DNA of 64,000 nt, from NCBI RefSeq assembly GCF_009873495.1, contig NZ_CP046703.1, positions 3,638,501 through 3,702,500 on the forward strand, given 5' to 3'. Below the pieces are notes generated by a model. The model was not told the DNA's origin, did no database searches, and saw nothing but the letters and a program-made list of their open reading frames with translations. The translations under genes were made by a program, and so were the position numbers. Below are positions 43,424 to 53,293 of the stretch, piece by piece (the first letter of the stretch is position 1; every line of letters begins with the position of its first letter). The DNA is from Nostoc sp. ATCC 53789 (GTDB taxonomy: Bacteria; Cyanobacteriota; Cyanobacteriia; Cyanobacteriales; Nostocaceae).

Positions 43424-45439
43424 ATGACAAGCGAAATCAAGGAAATTGACATCAATCAAATCGTCGAAATTGCTACCCCTTTTGATGATTTTGAACATGA
43501 AGCCCTATTGGATGAGATACAGGGCAACATCCTCAAGTCACACGGACGCAACCATGCTGTTTATTTGTTCTTAAAATTCGAAAACGACATTGAAGCCGCC
43601 AAGCAATGGATTGGCAGTTTTACTCACAGGTATGTCACCTCAGCCCTGGAGCAAGCCGAGCAAGGAAAGCTGTATCGCCAGAAGAAAGATGTACCAGGTA
43701 AACTATTTGCCAACTTCTTCTTGACAAGGGCTGGTTATATGCATTTAGGGTATGGCTACCAGAATCTGCCCAATGAAGACGCATTTCGGCAAGGGATGAA
43801 AGATCCTAATATGCAGAATGAACTCGGCGATGATTCTAATCAATGGGAGGATGGGTTTAAAAATAATGAAATTCATGCTCTCGTTTTACTCGCAGCTGAT
43901 AAGATAGTCGGCCCCAGAACTGAAGAAGCAAAGCTTGAGGAGCGGAGGGATCAGAGTAAGCTGTGTCAGCAACCTGCTCTCTTGAAATACAAAGTAGAGG
44001 CAATAAAAGGAGAGTTGAATGCGATCGCCTCTATTGTCCACGAGCAAATAGGTTATGTCCTCAGAGATGAAAATTCTGGAGAAGAGATCGAACACTTCGG
44101 ATTCCGAGATGGAGTCAGTCAACCGTTGTTTCTGAAGCGCGATGTTGACAAAGAAAAAGAACATAGCGACTTTACCAAATGGGACCCCCGCGCACCCCTA
44201 AGCTTGGTTTTATTCAAAGATCCCTTGGGTAAAAAACAGGAAAGTTACGGTAGCTTCTTGGTGTTCCGTAAACTGGAGCAGAACGTTAAAGCCTGGAATC
44301 AAGATGTTGTCAAAAACCTGGCCGAGAAGCTGAAAGGTTCAGGAGAACTAAATGCACCTTTAGCTGGAGCATACACTATGGGACGCTTCCAGAATGGAAC
44401 ACCAGTAGCGATCGCTCAGACACCAAGCGAGGATAAAAAGCCTGAAACTAACAACTTTAATTATCAAGATGATCCGCAAGGTTTCAAGTGTCCTTTCCAT
44501 GCCCACACTCGCAAGGTCAATCCCCGTGGGGATACATTAGCCCTTGTATCAATCCCTCTAGAAGAGGAGAAGATGCATCGGATTGCCCGTCGTGCAATTA
44601 ACTATGGCACTCTCCCCAGCAAAGAGCCAGAAAACGATGCTGGACTGCTGTTTATGAGCTTTCAAGCCAGTTTAATGAACCAGTTCAACTTCATGCAGAA
44701 GGCATGGGCTAAAGAAAGGAACTTTATCAAGCGAGATGTGGGAACAGATGTAGTTATTGGTGTAGAAAAGAAAGGAGACGATAACACAGCTGTCACGGAG
44801 ACATACAGTTGGCCAACTAAGTGGGGCGGTGAAGAGCAGACTGAAGCTGACTTTAGCCATTGGGTAACTATGAAAGGCGGAGAATTTTTCTTTACCCCTT
44901 GTATGAGTTTCCTCAAGTCGCTTGCTCCCGAACCCAGTCGCCATATAGAATTTCGCGGAGTTCCTAAAAAAGAGATCGAAGCGGCTCAAGGCATAATCAA
45001 TGAACTTCAAAATTACAAGCAGAAGAACTGGGCAATTGGTCTAAACGGAGATACCGTTGAGCCGGACGGATTTCTCACCTTCTTCAACCAGCGAAAGCTC
45101 TCATTTAAGTTTTATTTGCAAAATCGAGTTGGATTGGGTGAATACTCGGCTTACGATGATAATATCAAAACCCTAAATCGCTACATCGCAGATGTAATCG
45201 ATCAAGAGAGCGATGCTTGCGAATATAAGATCGCTGAACTAGAGGAATACAAAGACCGGAAGTGGGCAATTGGTCTCAATGGAGATACCAGTGAGCCAGA
45301 CGGATTTGTTAATTTCTTTGGCGAACGAGAGCTACCATTCAAGTTCTTTGTGCAAAATCAACGTGTTTCATTGGGTGATTACTCTGCCTACGATAATAAT
45401 ATCAATACGCTGAATAACTACATTAGTTCCCTCAAATAG
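43424..45439 (+). CDS. DyP-type peroxidase with two C-terminal 65-aa repeats
   Basis: A 671-residue haem peroxidase of the DyP family. GFRDGVSQP (about residue 226) holds the catalytic Asp. The proximal His is in FHAHTRKVNPRG (about 360), and ARRAINYGTL contains the distal Arg region. The start has a good AGGAG site 6 bases upstream. After the catalytic domain, two tandem copies of a roughly 65-residue unit follow (KNWAIGLNGDTVEPDGF and RKWAIGLNGDTSEPDGF), each ending in a NTLN/TLNRYI segment. The usual DyP length is 300-500, so the tail is an unusual addition. No signal peptide. It probably consumes H2O2 from the upstream oxidase. Confidence 0.93.
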   Translation: MTSEIKEIDINQIVEIATPFDDFEHEALLDEIQGNILKSHGRNHAVYLFLKFENDIEAAKQWIGSFTHRYVTSALEQAEQGKLYRQKKDVPGKLFANFFLTRAGYMHLGYGYQNLPNEDAFRQGMKDPNMQNELGDDSNQWEDGFKNNEIHALVLLAADKIVGPRTEEAKLEERRDQSKLCQQPALLKYKVEAIKGELNAIASIVHEQIGYVLRDENSGEEIEHFGFRDGVSQPLFLKRDVDKEKEHSDFTKWDPRAPLSLVLFKDPLGKKQESYGSFLVFRKLEQNVKAWNQDVVKNLAEKLKGSGELNAPLAGAYTMGRFQNGTPVAIAQTPSEDKKPETNNFNYQDDPQGFKCPFHAHTRKVNPRGDTLALVSIPLEEEKMHRIARRAINYGTLPSKEPENDAGLLFMSFQASLMNQFNFMQKAWAKERNFIKRDVGTDVVIGVEKKGDDNTAVTETYSWPTKWGGEEQTEADFSHWVTMKGGEFFFTPCMSFLKSLAPEPSRHIEFRGVPKKEIEAAQGIINELQNYKQKNWAIGLNGDTVEPDGFLTFFNQRKLSFKFYLQNRVGLGEYSAYDDNIKTLNRYIADVIDQESDACEYKIAELEEYKDRKWAIGLNGDTSEPDGFVNFFGERELPFKFFVQNQRVSLGDYSAYDNNINTLNNYISSLK

Positions 45440-45473
45440 TTAGTAGGTTTTAACGGAGTTTACTTTATCAAAT

Positions 45474-45763
45474 AGAATTCAGGAGTCAGGAGTCAGAATT
45501 CAGAATGAATTCTGTATGAGTGGCGGATAGCGCAGCGTAAAGCCTTCGGCATGGCTTCGCTTAAAGCGAGTCTGCGAGCGTCTGAATAATCGGGTTTAAT
45601 ACCCCCACCAAATCGTAGATTTGGTGGTCAACAAGAAAGTCGTGGGACTGAATCCCCGACTGATAGCGGAGCGGTAGCGAGTATTCGAGCGTCGCGTCTT
45701 GATTCTGACTCCTGTTAGCGGTAGCGGGGCGTTTAGCCCATTCTGACTTCTGAATTCTTCTTC
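45474..45763. repeat. composite repeat block
   Basis: Outer inverted copies of a GAATTCAGGAGTCAG-type unit (45474-45515, and reversed at 45700-45763) enclose palindromes. The clearest is CCACCAAATC-GTA-GATTTGGTGG at 45605-45627, with GGGACTGAATCCCCGACT beside it. Such blocks of stacked short repeats are common between genes in Nostocales. The GAATTCAGAAGTC unit also encodes the tail of the phosphoesterase at 11453. Confidence 0.75.
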
Positions 45764-45780
45764 AATCAAATGACCGTTGT

Positions 45781-45810
45781 GAAGTGCGATCGCTTTCCTG
45801 ATCGCACTTC
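45781..45810. terminator. hairpin between convergent DyP and glgX genes
   Basis: GAAGTGCGATC and GATCGCACTTC form an 11-bp perfect stem with an 8-base loop. It lies between the 3' ends of two convergent genes, so a bidirectional terminator role is plausible. The nearest T-rich run (ATTTTTTATTTTG, 45823-45836) is 13 bases beyond the stem, which weakens the call. Confidence 0.45.
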
Positions 45811-45870
45811 ACCCTATATCACTCAATTTTTTATTTTGTCATAGGCGCGATCGCTCATAAGATTTTTGTC

Positions 45871-48000
45871 TTACGAAGCAAGACGACGTAACACCATGAG
45901 AGAGCGGTCTGTAACTGGCACAGTTTGCTCACCCATAACCAACTTTCCTGGGCTAAGGAAGCGAGATTCATTGGTGTCAATAACTATTTCCCATTCCCTG
46001 TCTTTGAAAACATTGGGTAAAGCAAACTCAATCGTTTCGTAGTGAGCATTAAAGAATAGCAGAAAGCTCTCATCAATAATCCGTTCACCACGGCGGCCAG
46101 GAGTAACAATGCCCTCGCCATTCAAGAAAATTTCCATAGCTTTGGCATAACTAACTAGCCACTGCTTTTCAGTCATTTCGCTGCCATCGTCATTAAACCA
46201 ACCAATATCACTGATCCCAAAACCGTGAATAGGACGGCCTTGAAACCACTTACGCCGCCGAAATACTGGATGCTGATGACGAAAATAAATCAGTTCGCGG
46301 GCAAAATCTAGTAGTTCGGAATTAGACTTTTGTAAACTCCAATCGCGCCAGGCAATTTCATTATCTTGGCAGTATACATTGTTGTTACCCTTCTGAGTGC
46401 AACCAATTTCATCTCCTCCTAATAGCATGGGTATGCCTTGAGACAGCATTAGAGTTGCTAAAAAGTTGCGTCGCTGACGTTGCCGTAAGCGGATTACATC
46501 TGGGTCATTGGTTTCTCCTTCTACACCGCAATTCCAAGAGCGGTTATGGCTTTCCCCATCCCGGCTATCTTCGCCGTTGTCCTGATTATGCTTTTCGTTG
46601 TAGCTGACCAAATCATTGAGTGTGAAGCCATCATGAGCAGTGATGAAATTAATACTGGCACTGGGATTACGCCCGTTTGCTTGGTAAAGATCAGGGCTGC
46701 CGGTAAAACAGTAAGCAAATTGTCCGAGGCTATCATCCTCACCACGCCAAAAATCCCGCACAGTATCACGATATCTGCCATTCCATTCAGACCAACGTAA
46801 AGGAAAATTGCCAACTTGATAACCGCCTTCTCCTAAATCCCAAGGTTCAGCAATCAGCTTTACATCTGCCAGAACTGGATCTTGATGAATAATATCAAAA
46901 AAAGCTGCGAGATTATCTACTTCATATAGTTCTCGCGCTAATGCTGAGGCTAAATCAAACCTAAAGCCATCAATATGCATTTCTGTTACCCAATAGCGCA
47001 GACTATCCATGATTAACTTCAGAACTTGGGCATGACGCACATTGAGGGAGTTGCCGCAGCCTGTGAAGTCCATGTTGTAACGGGAATTATCTTTGACCAA
47101 GCGGTAGTACACAGCATTATCGATGCCTCGTAGCGATAATGTTGGCCCTAAATGATTGCCTTCGCCAGTGTGGTTATAAACTACATCTAAAATTACTTCA
47201 ATGCCAGCAGAGTGTAAGTCCTTGACCATCTGCTTAAACTCGGTCACTTGTTGTCCGACTGAGCCACTAGCACTGTAACCAGAGTAGGGGGTGAAATAAT
47301 TAATAGAATCGTAGCCCCAATAGTTTTTGAGTCCTTTATTTACCAGAAATCCTGGAGAAGATAAAAAGTGATGTACAGGCATCAATTCCACAGATGTGAT
47401 TCCTAGTTGTTGGAGATATTGAATTGCAACTGGATGTGCCAGCCCTGCATAAGTACCATGTAATTCTTCTGGAATTTCTGGGTGTAATTTAGTAAAACCT
47501 CTAACGTGAGTTTCATAAATAATAGTTTCGTGCCACGGTATAGAAAGTAGTTTGTCATCTCCCCAATCAAAAGACTGATCGACAACAATACACTTCGGCA
47601 TAGTTTCGGCATTATCTAAATCGGAAAAAGCTAGGTCTTGTTCTGGCGCATCTAAAGAGTAGCCAAAAATAGCTGCGGTATCGCTAATTTCCCCATCAAT
47701 TGCCTTGGCATAAGGATCAATTAATAGTTTATTAGGGTTAAAGCGATGACCAAGTTCTGGGGCCCAAGGGCCATGTACTCTAAATCCATAGCGTTGCCCA
47801 GGCCCTACTCCTGGTAGATAAGCGTGCCAAACAAAATTATTTTTTTCTGTTAAAGGCAAGCGATTTTCATGATTATCAGCATCAAATAAACAAAGTTCTA
47901 CACCTGTTGCATTTTCCGAAAACAAAGCAAAATTCGTACCTTTTCCATCCCAACTAGCACCCAAGGGATATACATTCCCAGGCCATACAGCTACATACAT
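45871..48000 (-). CDS. glgX: glycogen debranching enzyme (isoamylase type)
   Basis: 709 residues from ATG 48000; an upstream ATG at 48036 is possible but adds only a non-family extension. An N-terminal CBM48-like domain (WDGKGTNFALFSENATGVELCLF) precedes a GH13 barrel with YNHTGEGN, DGFRFDLA (nucleophile Asp), LIAEPWDLG (acid/base Glu) and FITAHDGFTLND. The short linker and the length match GlgX/TreX. It removes alpha-1,6 branches from glycogen after phosphorylase trimming. It is convergent with the DyP gene and divergent from the sucrose-phosphate-synthase-like gene. Confidence 0.97.
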   Translation of the reverse strand: MYVAVWPGNVYPLGASWDGKGTNFALFSENATGVELCLFDADNHENRLPLTEKNNFVWHAYLPGVGPGQRYGFRVHGPWAPELGHRFNPNKLLIDPYAKAIDGEISDTAAIFGYSLDAPEQDLAFSDLDNAETMPKCIVVDQSFDWGDDKLLSIPWHETIIYETHVRGFTKLHPEIPEELHGTYAGLAHPVAIQYLQQLGITSVELMPVHHFLSSPGFLVNKGLKNYWGYDSINYFTPYSGYSASGSVGQQVTEFKQMVKDLHSAGIEVILDVVYNHTGEGNHLGPTLSLRGIDNAVYYRLVKDNSRYNMDFTGCGNSLNVRHAQVLKLIMDSLRYWVTEMHIDGFRFDLASALARELYEVDNLAAFFDIIHQDPVLADVKLIAEPWDLGEGGYQVGNFPLRWSEWNGRYRDTVRDFWRGEDDSLGQFAYCFTGSPDLYQANGRNPSASINFITAHDGFTLNDLVSYNEKHNQDNGEDSRDGESHNRSWNCGVEGETNDPDVIRLRQRQRRNFLATLMLSQGIPMLLGGDEIGCTQKGNNNVYCQDNEIAWRDWSLQKSNSELLDFARELIYFRHQHPVFRRRKWFQGRPIHGFGISDIGWFNDDGSEMTEKQWLVSYAKAMEIFLNGEGIVTPGRRGERIIDESFLLFFNAHYETIEFALPNVFKDREWEIVIDTNESRFLSPGKLVMGEQTVPVTDRSLMVLRRLAS

Positions 48001-48896
48001 AAGCAAATTACCAAGAACTAAATTTACTGTTAACAAAAAACTTGAATATGTGTTTGATAGTAATTAATACAAGTTAGTTTTCAGGCTAAACTTAATAAGT
48101 TTAAATTAACGAAAGATTACTATTTTATTGCAATTATTATCTTTAAAAAGTCTTAAAATTTGATGATAGCAAGGATCGCTTTACATTTAAAAATATAATT
48201 TTCATCGTTAATTAATAATATTGGCAACATCCTTGTTACTTTTGAATTCATAAATATGCTAATAAGTTTCTCTGCAAATCTTTTCAGCTTCATAAATTTA
48301 TGAAAAATAGCAAATACCGGCATCTACCAAAATGAATAAATTTATTTATATCAGCATGTATATTTACTTAAAATATCTTTTATGAGACCATCATATAGAT
48401 TTTTGCATTTACTTAATTGTTGTAATATTTGTATCTGATAGCAAGCATCATCTTGAGTGATAGAATTGCCAAATAAATATGGTTTTCCTTTAGCCAATGC
48501 GTTGTTGTGGAAGAAATAAATTTACTATTTAGTAAGTGTATTGATATATTTTGGGCAACAAAAGATGCAGATAAAAGTGAAACTACGGAATAAGAGCGAG
48601 AATACGTTGAATTTTAAAGAGAAATATCACCTTACCATTTATGCCATCCGGTATATGTGCGCGAACCGCAGTAGCGATTAACTTAAATATTAGGAAAATG
48701 CGCGAATTGGCTGGGTTTAAGCTAAAGGGAATCAATAAAAGCCCTTTGGCTTACTTTTTTAGCAATGGTATTTATGTACAGTCTCACTGCCTGCGTTTTT
48801 CAGCCTTGGGAGTTTTTAACAAGCTCACTAAGTTGTTATGCTGCCGTGTTCAGGCAAAATCTCTAGTAGAAATCAACCTGTATTAGGAAGTGGGCG
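48001..48896. other. about 900-base divergent intergenic region
   Basis: Between divergent glgX and the SPS-like gene, this very AT-rich region has several runs of A or T and no gene I can support. An open frame at 48641-48886 lacks coding character. The length is unusual for a simple promoter pair and could hold long leaders or a small RNA, but nothing specific is visible. Confidence 0.45.
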
Positions 48897-50411
48897 ATGC
48901 ACATTGGATTTCTCAACCCTCAAGGCAATTTTGATTCAAACAATAGTCACATAAGCAAACACCCAGATTTTGGGGGTCAACTGATCTACGTTAAGCAAGT
49001 CGCTATAGCGATAGCCGAAAAGGGACACAAAGTAGATATTCTCACCCGTCAAATTATTGATCCGGAATGGCCAGAATTTGCCGAAGCGTTTGACACTTAT
49101 CCAGGAATCGATAACGTCCGCATTATCCGCTTACCAGCTGGGCCAAAAGAATTTCTTCCCAAAGAGTTGTTATGGACTCATCTGATTAGTGATTGGGTAC
49201 CCAATATCTTGAAATTTTATCAACAGCAAGGTGGCTTACCCGATGCTATGACTGCTCACTACGCCGATGGAGGGCTGTGTGGCGTTTTAATTGAAGAGGA
49301 TACAGGCATACCTTTTACCTTTACTGCTCATTCTCTCGGTGCCCAAAAGATGGACAAGCTGGAAGTCACTTCAGAGAACTTGTTAGAAATAGATGAGCAA
49401 TTCCATTTTAAATATCGCATCCTAGCCGAACGCTTGAGCATGAATCGCTCGGTCGTTAATATCACCAGTACACGACAAGAACGCTTTCAACAGTATTCTC
49501 ATCGAGTCTATAGGAGTGCAGTGGATGTAGACAACGACAACCGCTTTGCAGTGATTCCACCGGGAGCAGATTTCTCGATTTTCGGTGCAAAGGCACGTTC
49601 CGAAAATGAGAAAGCAACTGAAGAATTCATTCAGGAGCGATTGGCACGGGACATTGCAGAAGCCCGTCGAGATTTGCCTGTCATCGTAGCATCCAGTCGA
49701 TTAGAGCTTAAAAAAAACATATTAGGGCTAGTGCAAGCCTTCGCAATCAGTCCAACACTTCAGGAACGAGCTAACTTGATGTTACTTACAGGGGGACTGG
49801 ACGATCCCTTACGAGAAGAGGCTAGTGACAGCATAGCTGAAGAGGTATTAGCCCCCATTCGAGAGGTGGTGAAGGAAAACGACTTGTGGGGCAAGATTAG
49901 TGCATTTGGCTTGTCAGATCAGTCTCAAGAGTCACTGGCAGCAGCCTATCGGTTTATGGTTAAACGCCGCTCGGTATTTGCGCTGACAGCACTTTACGAA
50001 CCCTTTGGACTTGCTCCTTTAGAAGCAGCAGTTGCAGGTTTACCAGTGGTAGCAACCAAGAACGGTGGCCCTAGCGAAAGCTTGCGACAGGGAAATAAGG
50101 AATATGGCATACTCGTAGACCCAGAAGATCCTGCTGATATTGCACGAGGCTTAGAGCGGGTGCTATGTGATGCTCAGGAGTGGGACTATTTTGCCCAAGC
50201 TGGTCAGCAACGGGTTCTGAAGACGTACAGTTGGGAATCTACTGCTGAAAACTACCTGACTTTGCTTGAGCAGATTCTGTCTTTACCGGAAAACCGCGAT
50301 CGCGCTGAACTCCTGCCCATCCATCCCTACTTTCGTAATCCAGAATCGCAGACCGATGTTTCTTTGGAAGAATTAAGCGACCTCTACTTTGGAACCAATC
50401 AAAAGGCATGA
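48897..50411 (+). CDS. sucrose-phosphate-synthase-like glycosyltransferase (GT4)
   Basis: A 504-residue GT-B retaining glycosyltransferase. The N-terminal half opens MHIGFLNPQGNFD and then HPDFGGQLIYVKQV, a motif shared with sucrose synthase and SPS. TAHYADGGLCG and FTAHSLGAQK are the sugar-phosphate-binding signatures. The C-terminal half has SRLELKKN and the E-x7-E motif EPFGLAPLEAA, with TKNGGPSE. Homologues make sucrose-6-phosphate or mannosylfructose-phosphate. The start has GAAGTGGG upstream. Divergent glgX suggests a glycogen/sucrose carbon partition context. The exact sugar pair is not established. Confidence 0.85.
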   Translation: MHIGFLNPQGNFDSNNSHISKHPDFGGQLIYVKQVAIAIAEKGHKVDILTRQIIDPEWPEFAEAFDTYPGIDNVRIIRLPAGPKEFLPKELLWTHLISDWVPNILKFYQQQGGLPDAMTAHYADGGLCGVLIEEDTGIPFTFTAHSLGAQKMDKLEVTSENLLEIDEQFHFKYRILAERLSMNRSVVNITSTRQERFQQYSHRVYRSAVDVDNDNRFAVIPPGADFSIFGAKARSENEKATEEFIQERLARDIAEARRDLPVIVASSRLELKKNILGLVQAFAISPTLQERANLMLLTGGLDDPLREEASDSIAEEVLAPIREVVKENDLWGKISAFGLSDQSQESLAAAYRFMVKRRSVFALTALYEPFGLAPLEAAVAGLPVVATKNGGPSESLRQGNKEYGILVDPEDPADIARGLERVLCDAQEWDYFAQAGQQRVLKTYSWESTAENYLTLLEQILSLPENRDRAELLPIHPYFRNPESQTDVSLEELSDLYFGTNQKA

Positions 50412-50417
50412 AGCCTT

Positions 50418-50439
50418 GATTTCTCACAAGTGAGAAATC
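50418..50439. repeat. short perfect palindrome (copy 1)
   Basis: Arms GATTTCTCAC and GTGAGAAATC with two bases between. It begins 7 bases after the stop codon of the SPS-like gene, suggesting a mRNA 3'-end function. A second copy is at 53214-53243. Confidence 0.7.
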
Positions 50440-50500
50440 CGGGTAAGGATCGTGGATTAAATAATGTGCAATTCTGGTTTAGTAACTTATGTAAAGTTAA

Positions 50501-52960
50501 TTAATTTTGAGGTGTAGCCGCACAGGTTAATGCTGTTTGTACCTGATTCGGAGATTGATTGCTAATTAATTCAATTTTACCTTGGGCATTACGTCGCCAA
50601 GATGTAGCTTGAACAAGTATTTCTGGGGGTTTCTGTATTTGTGCTTTGACTGGTTGTGTTGTGTGGAATGCAGAGATGTCGCGGATGTCTGACCAAGTGC
50701 GATCGCTGCTAATTTCCTGTGTCGGATTTTGCGGTATCCCACCTCTACCTGTGGCGACAAAACTACTACCACTGCTATTTGCACATCCTGTAGCGATTTT
50801 TTGGGAAGAATCACTAACATTCACAGGTAATTCCACTAGACCAGAATTGGGGTCAAAACCAATAGTATTAACGTTAACTGTACCATTCACTCCAAATTGT
50901 GAACTGGCGGTGATATCATTTTCTGATGTTAGTTTCGGACGATATTCTAAACCAAAAATCCCCTGAGTTGTAATTTCAATATTTCCGCCTTTACCTTGGA
51001 AAGCATTGGCAATGATATCGCTGTTTTCCCAGCCGAGAATGATAGGTGAATTAATGGTAATGTTACCACCATTGCCAGCAGCACCAGCTTCAGCATTAAT
51101 GAAGCTACCATTACGTATGAGCAAATAATCGCGGAGTTGGAGATTGATATTGCCTCCTTGACCAGCTTTTGTAGATGCGGAAAGACTACCATTGTTGAGA
51201 TATAAGGTATTGGCATTAACGTTTAAGGTACCTGCATCACCTTGAACTTCATTTTCGACAAAAACTCTTGCCCCATCACGAATGGTTAATTTAGGAGTAT
51301 TAATTGTGACACTCCCTGCATTTGCCTTGGAGGTACTATTGTTATTAATATTTGTAGAAGTTCTCAGTAGAAATAAACGGGCGATCGCCCCAATATAACT
51401 AGGATTTTCTGCGTCTTTCATGCCCCTAACATCAATTGACTCAGTGGCATTAATGGTAAGATCGCCAGCATTCCCACTACTCACACTCGAAACTGAGACT
51501 AAACCCCCATCTTGTATTGACAATTTCCGGGTATCTAAATGTAAGTCTCCTGCATCTCCTGGGCCAAAAGTATTCGCTGATAGCAAGCTGATAAAAAGCG
51601 ATCCAGGAGGAGAATCCAGACTTGAGACATTCACAGTATCAGCAGTAACTTTAACATTGCCACTCTGACCGCTAGAAAAGCTCCTAGTACCAACATTAGC
51701 ACCGCCCAAAATTGAAAGGCTATCAGTAGAAATCGATAAATCTCCACCTTGCTTAGTTCCAAAAGCAGCAGCAACAAGCACACCAAATATCGGAACAGTA
51801 GATGGATCTTTCGGATCGACCCCACCCACAGACACTGCATTGGCATTGATTGTGATGTTACCACCACGGGCCGAATTATAGCTACGATCCATAACAATTG
51901 CCCCACGATCAATGGTCAATGTTGGAGTTGTAATCACAATATTTCCTGCGGTTCCTGATAGTAGAGCTTCATTGACTATGCCACTGGAACTGCGAAAATC
52001 TGAGGATTTACCAACTACTTGTAGCGATTCTGTAGCATTAACAGTAATATCACCTGCTTTACTGTTGCCTAAATTTTGTACTACCAGCAAAGAACCATCC
52101 TGAAGATCGATCTGTTTACCCTGAAGTTGAATCGAACCGGGGCTGGTTCCGCGTACAGATGCAACAGCACCTTGACTCATTTGGATATTACCAAAGCTAG
52201 AGCCAATACTTGGATAGCTAAACGTTAATGCTTGCGGCGTGAGATGGATATTTGCACTGCCTTGGGTAATGCTGCCAAGTTCAATTCGTCCTCCTGGTGC
52301 AGAAAGAAAGCTACTATCGAGAACGAGATCACCACCTATCAAAGCTAGTGTTTTTTCAGGTAAAACCTGCAAGCCATTTGTACTAGTTAATCCAGAAACA
52401 GAAGTTGTGGGGTTCAATCTACTATTATTTCCCACTCCTTGCACGGAAATAGTTCCCGGATTGCCCCCAAGTTGTAACCCTACAGGTACACTCATAGTTA
52501 ACAATGGGGATTTAGTTATGTTGGTGCTAAACTCGTTGCCATCAGCAAATTGGATGCTATTAGCGGTTGTGCCGACAAAAGAACCACCAACGTTTAAGCT
52601 AGCATTTGCACCAAATATAATCCCCGCCGGGTTCAGTAAGAAAAGGTTAACACCGCTATTAGTGTTGATGGAACCATTAATATAAGAAATACTATTACCA
52701 GTGATGCGACTAAAAATATTTTGAATGTTGGAATTATGACTGAAAGTTGCAGAACCACCTGTAGGAATAGAGAATTGGCTAAAGCTGTGAAATAAATTAT
52801 TGCTAACAACAGTACCGCCAGTAATGTTGTAACTATTACTGCCAGACACAGTGGTGTTGAGAGTACCATCAGGCGTGATCTGCGCTTGAACATTGCTGTT
52901 ACCAATAGCAGATATGTAGATTGCACCAATTAAGCTTAAGTTAGCAAAAGTTATTTTCAT
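50501..52960 (-). CDS. filamentous-haemagglutinin-type TPS exoprotein
   Basis: An 819-residue secreted protein. A signal peptide (LSLIGAIYISAIGNSNVQA) is followed by the TPS domain with its NPAGI variant (VNLFLLNPAGIIFGANASLN) and the LFHSFSQFSI motif. Beta-helical repeats with N/S/G-rich turns follow (AGDITVNATESL, GGNITINANAVS, GNAGDLTINATESI). The C-terminus has a short Cys-containing segment (CANSSGSS, CAATPQ). Members are exported through a TpsB outer-membrane porin, not present here. A role in adhesion, cell contact or the outer layer is inferred. Repeats may vary in number. Confidence 0.92.
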   Translation of the reverse strand: MKITFANLSLIGAIYISAIGNSNVQAQITPDGTLNTTVSGSNSYNITGGTVVSNNLFHSFSQFSIPTGGSATFSHNSNIQNIFSRITGNSISYINGSINTNSGVNLFLLNPAGIIFGANASLNVGGSFVGTTANSIQFADGNEFSTNITKSPLLTMSVPVGLQLGGNPGTISVQGVGNNSRLNPTTSVSGLTSTNGLQVLPEKTLALIGGDLVLDSSFLSAPGGRIELGSITQGSANIHLTPQALTFSYPSIGSSFGNIQMSQGAVASVRGTSPGSIQLQGKQIDLQDGSLLVVQNLGNSKAGDITVNATESLQVVGKSSDFRSSSGIVNEALLSGTAGNIVITTPTLTIDRGAIVMDRSYNSARGGNITINANAVSVGGVDPKDPSTVPIFGVLVAAAFGTKQGGDLSISTDSLSILGGANVGTRSFSSGQSGNVKVTADTVNVSSLDSPPGSLFISLLSANTFGPGDAGDLHLDTRKLSIQDGGLVSVSSVSSGNAGDLTINATESIDVRGMKDAENPSYIGAIARLFLLRTSTNINNNSTSKANAGSVTINTPKLTIRDGARVFVENEVQGDAGTLNVNANTLYLNNGSLSASTKAGQGGNINLQLRDYLLIRNGSFINAEAGAAGNGGNITINSPIILGWENSDIIANAFQGKGGNIEITTQGIFGLEYRPKLTSENDITASSQFGVNGTVNVNTIGFDPNSGLVELPVNVSDSSQKIATGCANSSGSSFVATGRGGIPQNPTQEISSDRTWSDIRDISAFHTTQPVKAQIQKPPEILVQATSWRRNAQGKIELISNQSPNQVQTALTCAATPQN

Positions 52961-53145
52961 CAGCCAAATTTGTAATTATTTATCTTGTGTCTAGTTTTCC
53001 CAAAATGAATTGAGCAATTTGGGTAGCTGTGTAATATTATGGTGAGTTTTTTTCAGTTTTGATTAATAGCAGCACAAATTAATAATGGTGGTAAATAATT
53101 TCTTGGTTGAGGCAGGTAGGGGGAGCAGGGGGAGATGTAGGCAGA

Positions 53146-53215
53146 GGAGTGTGGGGAGTGTGGGGAGTGTGCGGGGTCAGATTTCTTCCCCATCCTCCCA
53201 CACCTCCCACACTCC
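53146..53215. repeat. GTGTGGGGA tandem and inverted repeat
   Basis: Three tandem GTGTGGGGA units, GGAGTGTGGGGAGTGTGGGG followed by AGTGTGCGGGG, are partly complemented by CCCACACCTCCCACACTCC (53197-53215), giving a G/C-rich hairpin. It lies in the 333-base gap between the TPS gene and the kinase fragment. A track-length ORF across it is only repeat sequence. Confidence 0.65.
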
Positions 53216-53243
53216 TTGATTTCTCACAAGTGAGAAATCAAGG
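53214..53243. repeat. short perfect palindrome (copy 2)
   Basis: The same core as at 50418 (arms GATTTCTCAC / GTGAGAAATC), here extended by CCTT and AAGG to a 14-bp stem. It is 50 bases downstream of the histidine-kinase fragment on the minus strand. Two copies next to two different 3' ends suggest a dispersed terminator-like element. Confidence 0.7.
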
Positions 53244-53293
53244 TCTTACCTCCCCTGCTTATCCGAACCGTATTGCTTCATATCTCCAACAAT

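Noticed and set aside
45605-45660. Hairpin-rich block near DyP as a riboswitch
   Set aside because: The palindromes are of a widespread repeat type and lie after, not before, a gene.
48641-48886. 81-codon frame just before the SPS-like gene
   Set aside because: Composition is atypical, there is no ribosome site or motif, and it ends inside the likely leader of the next gene.
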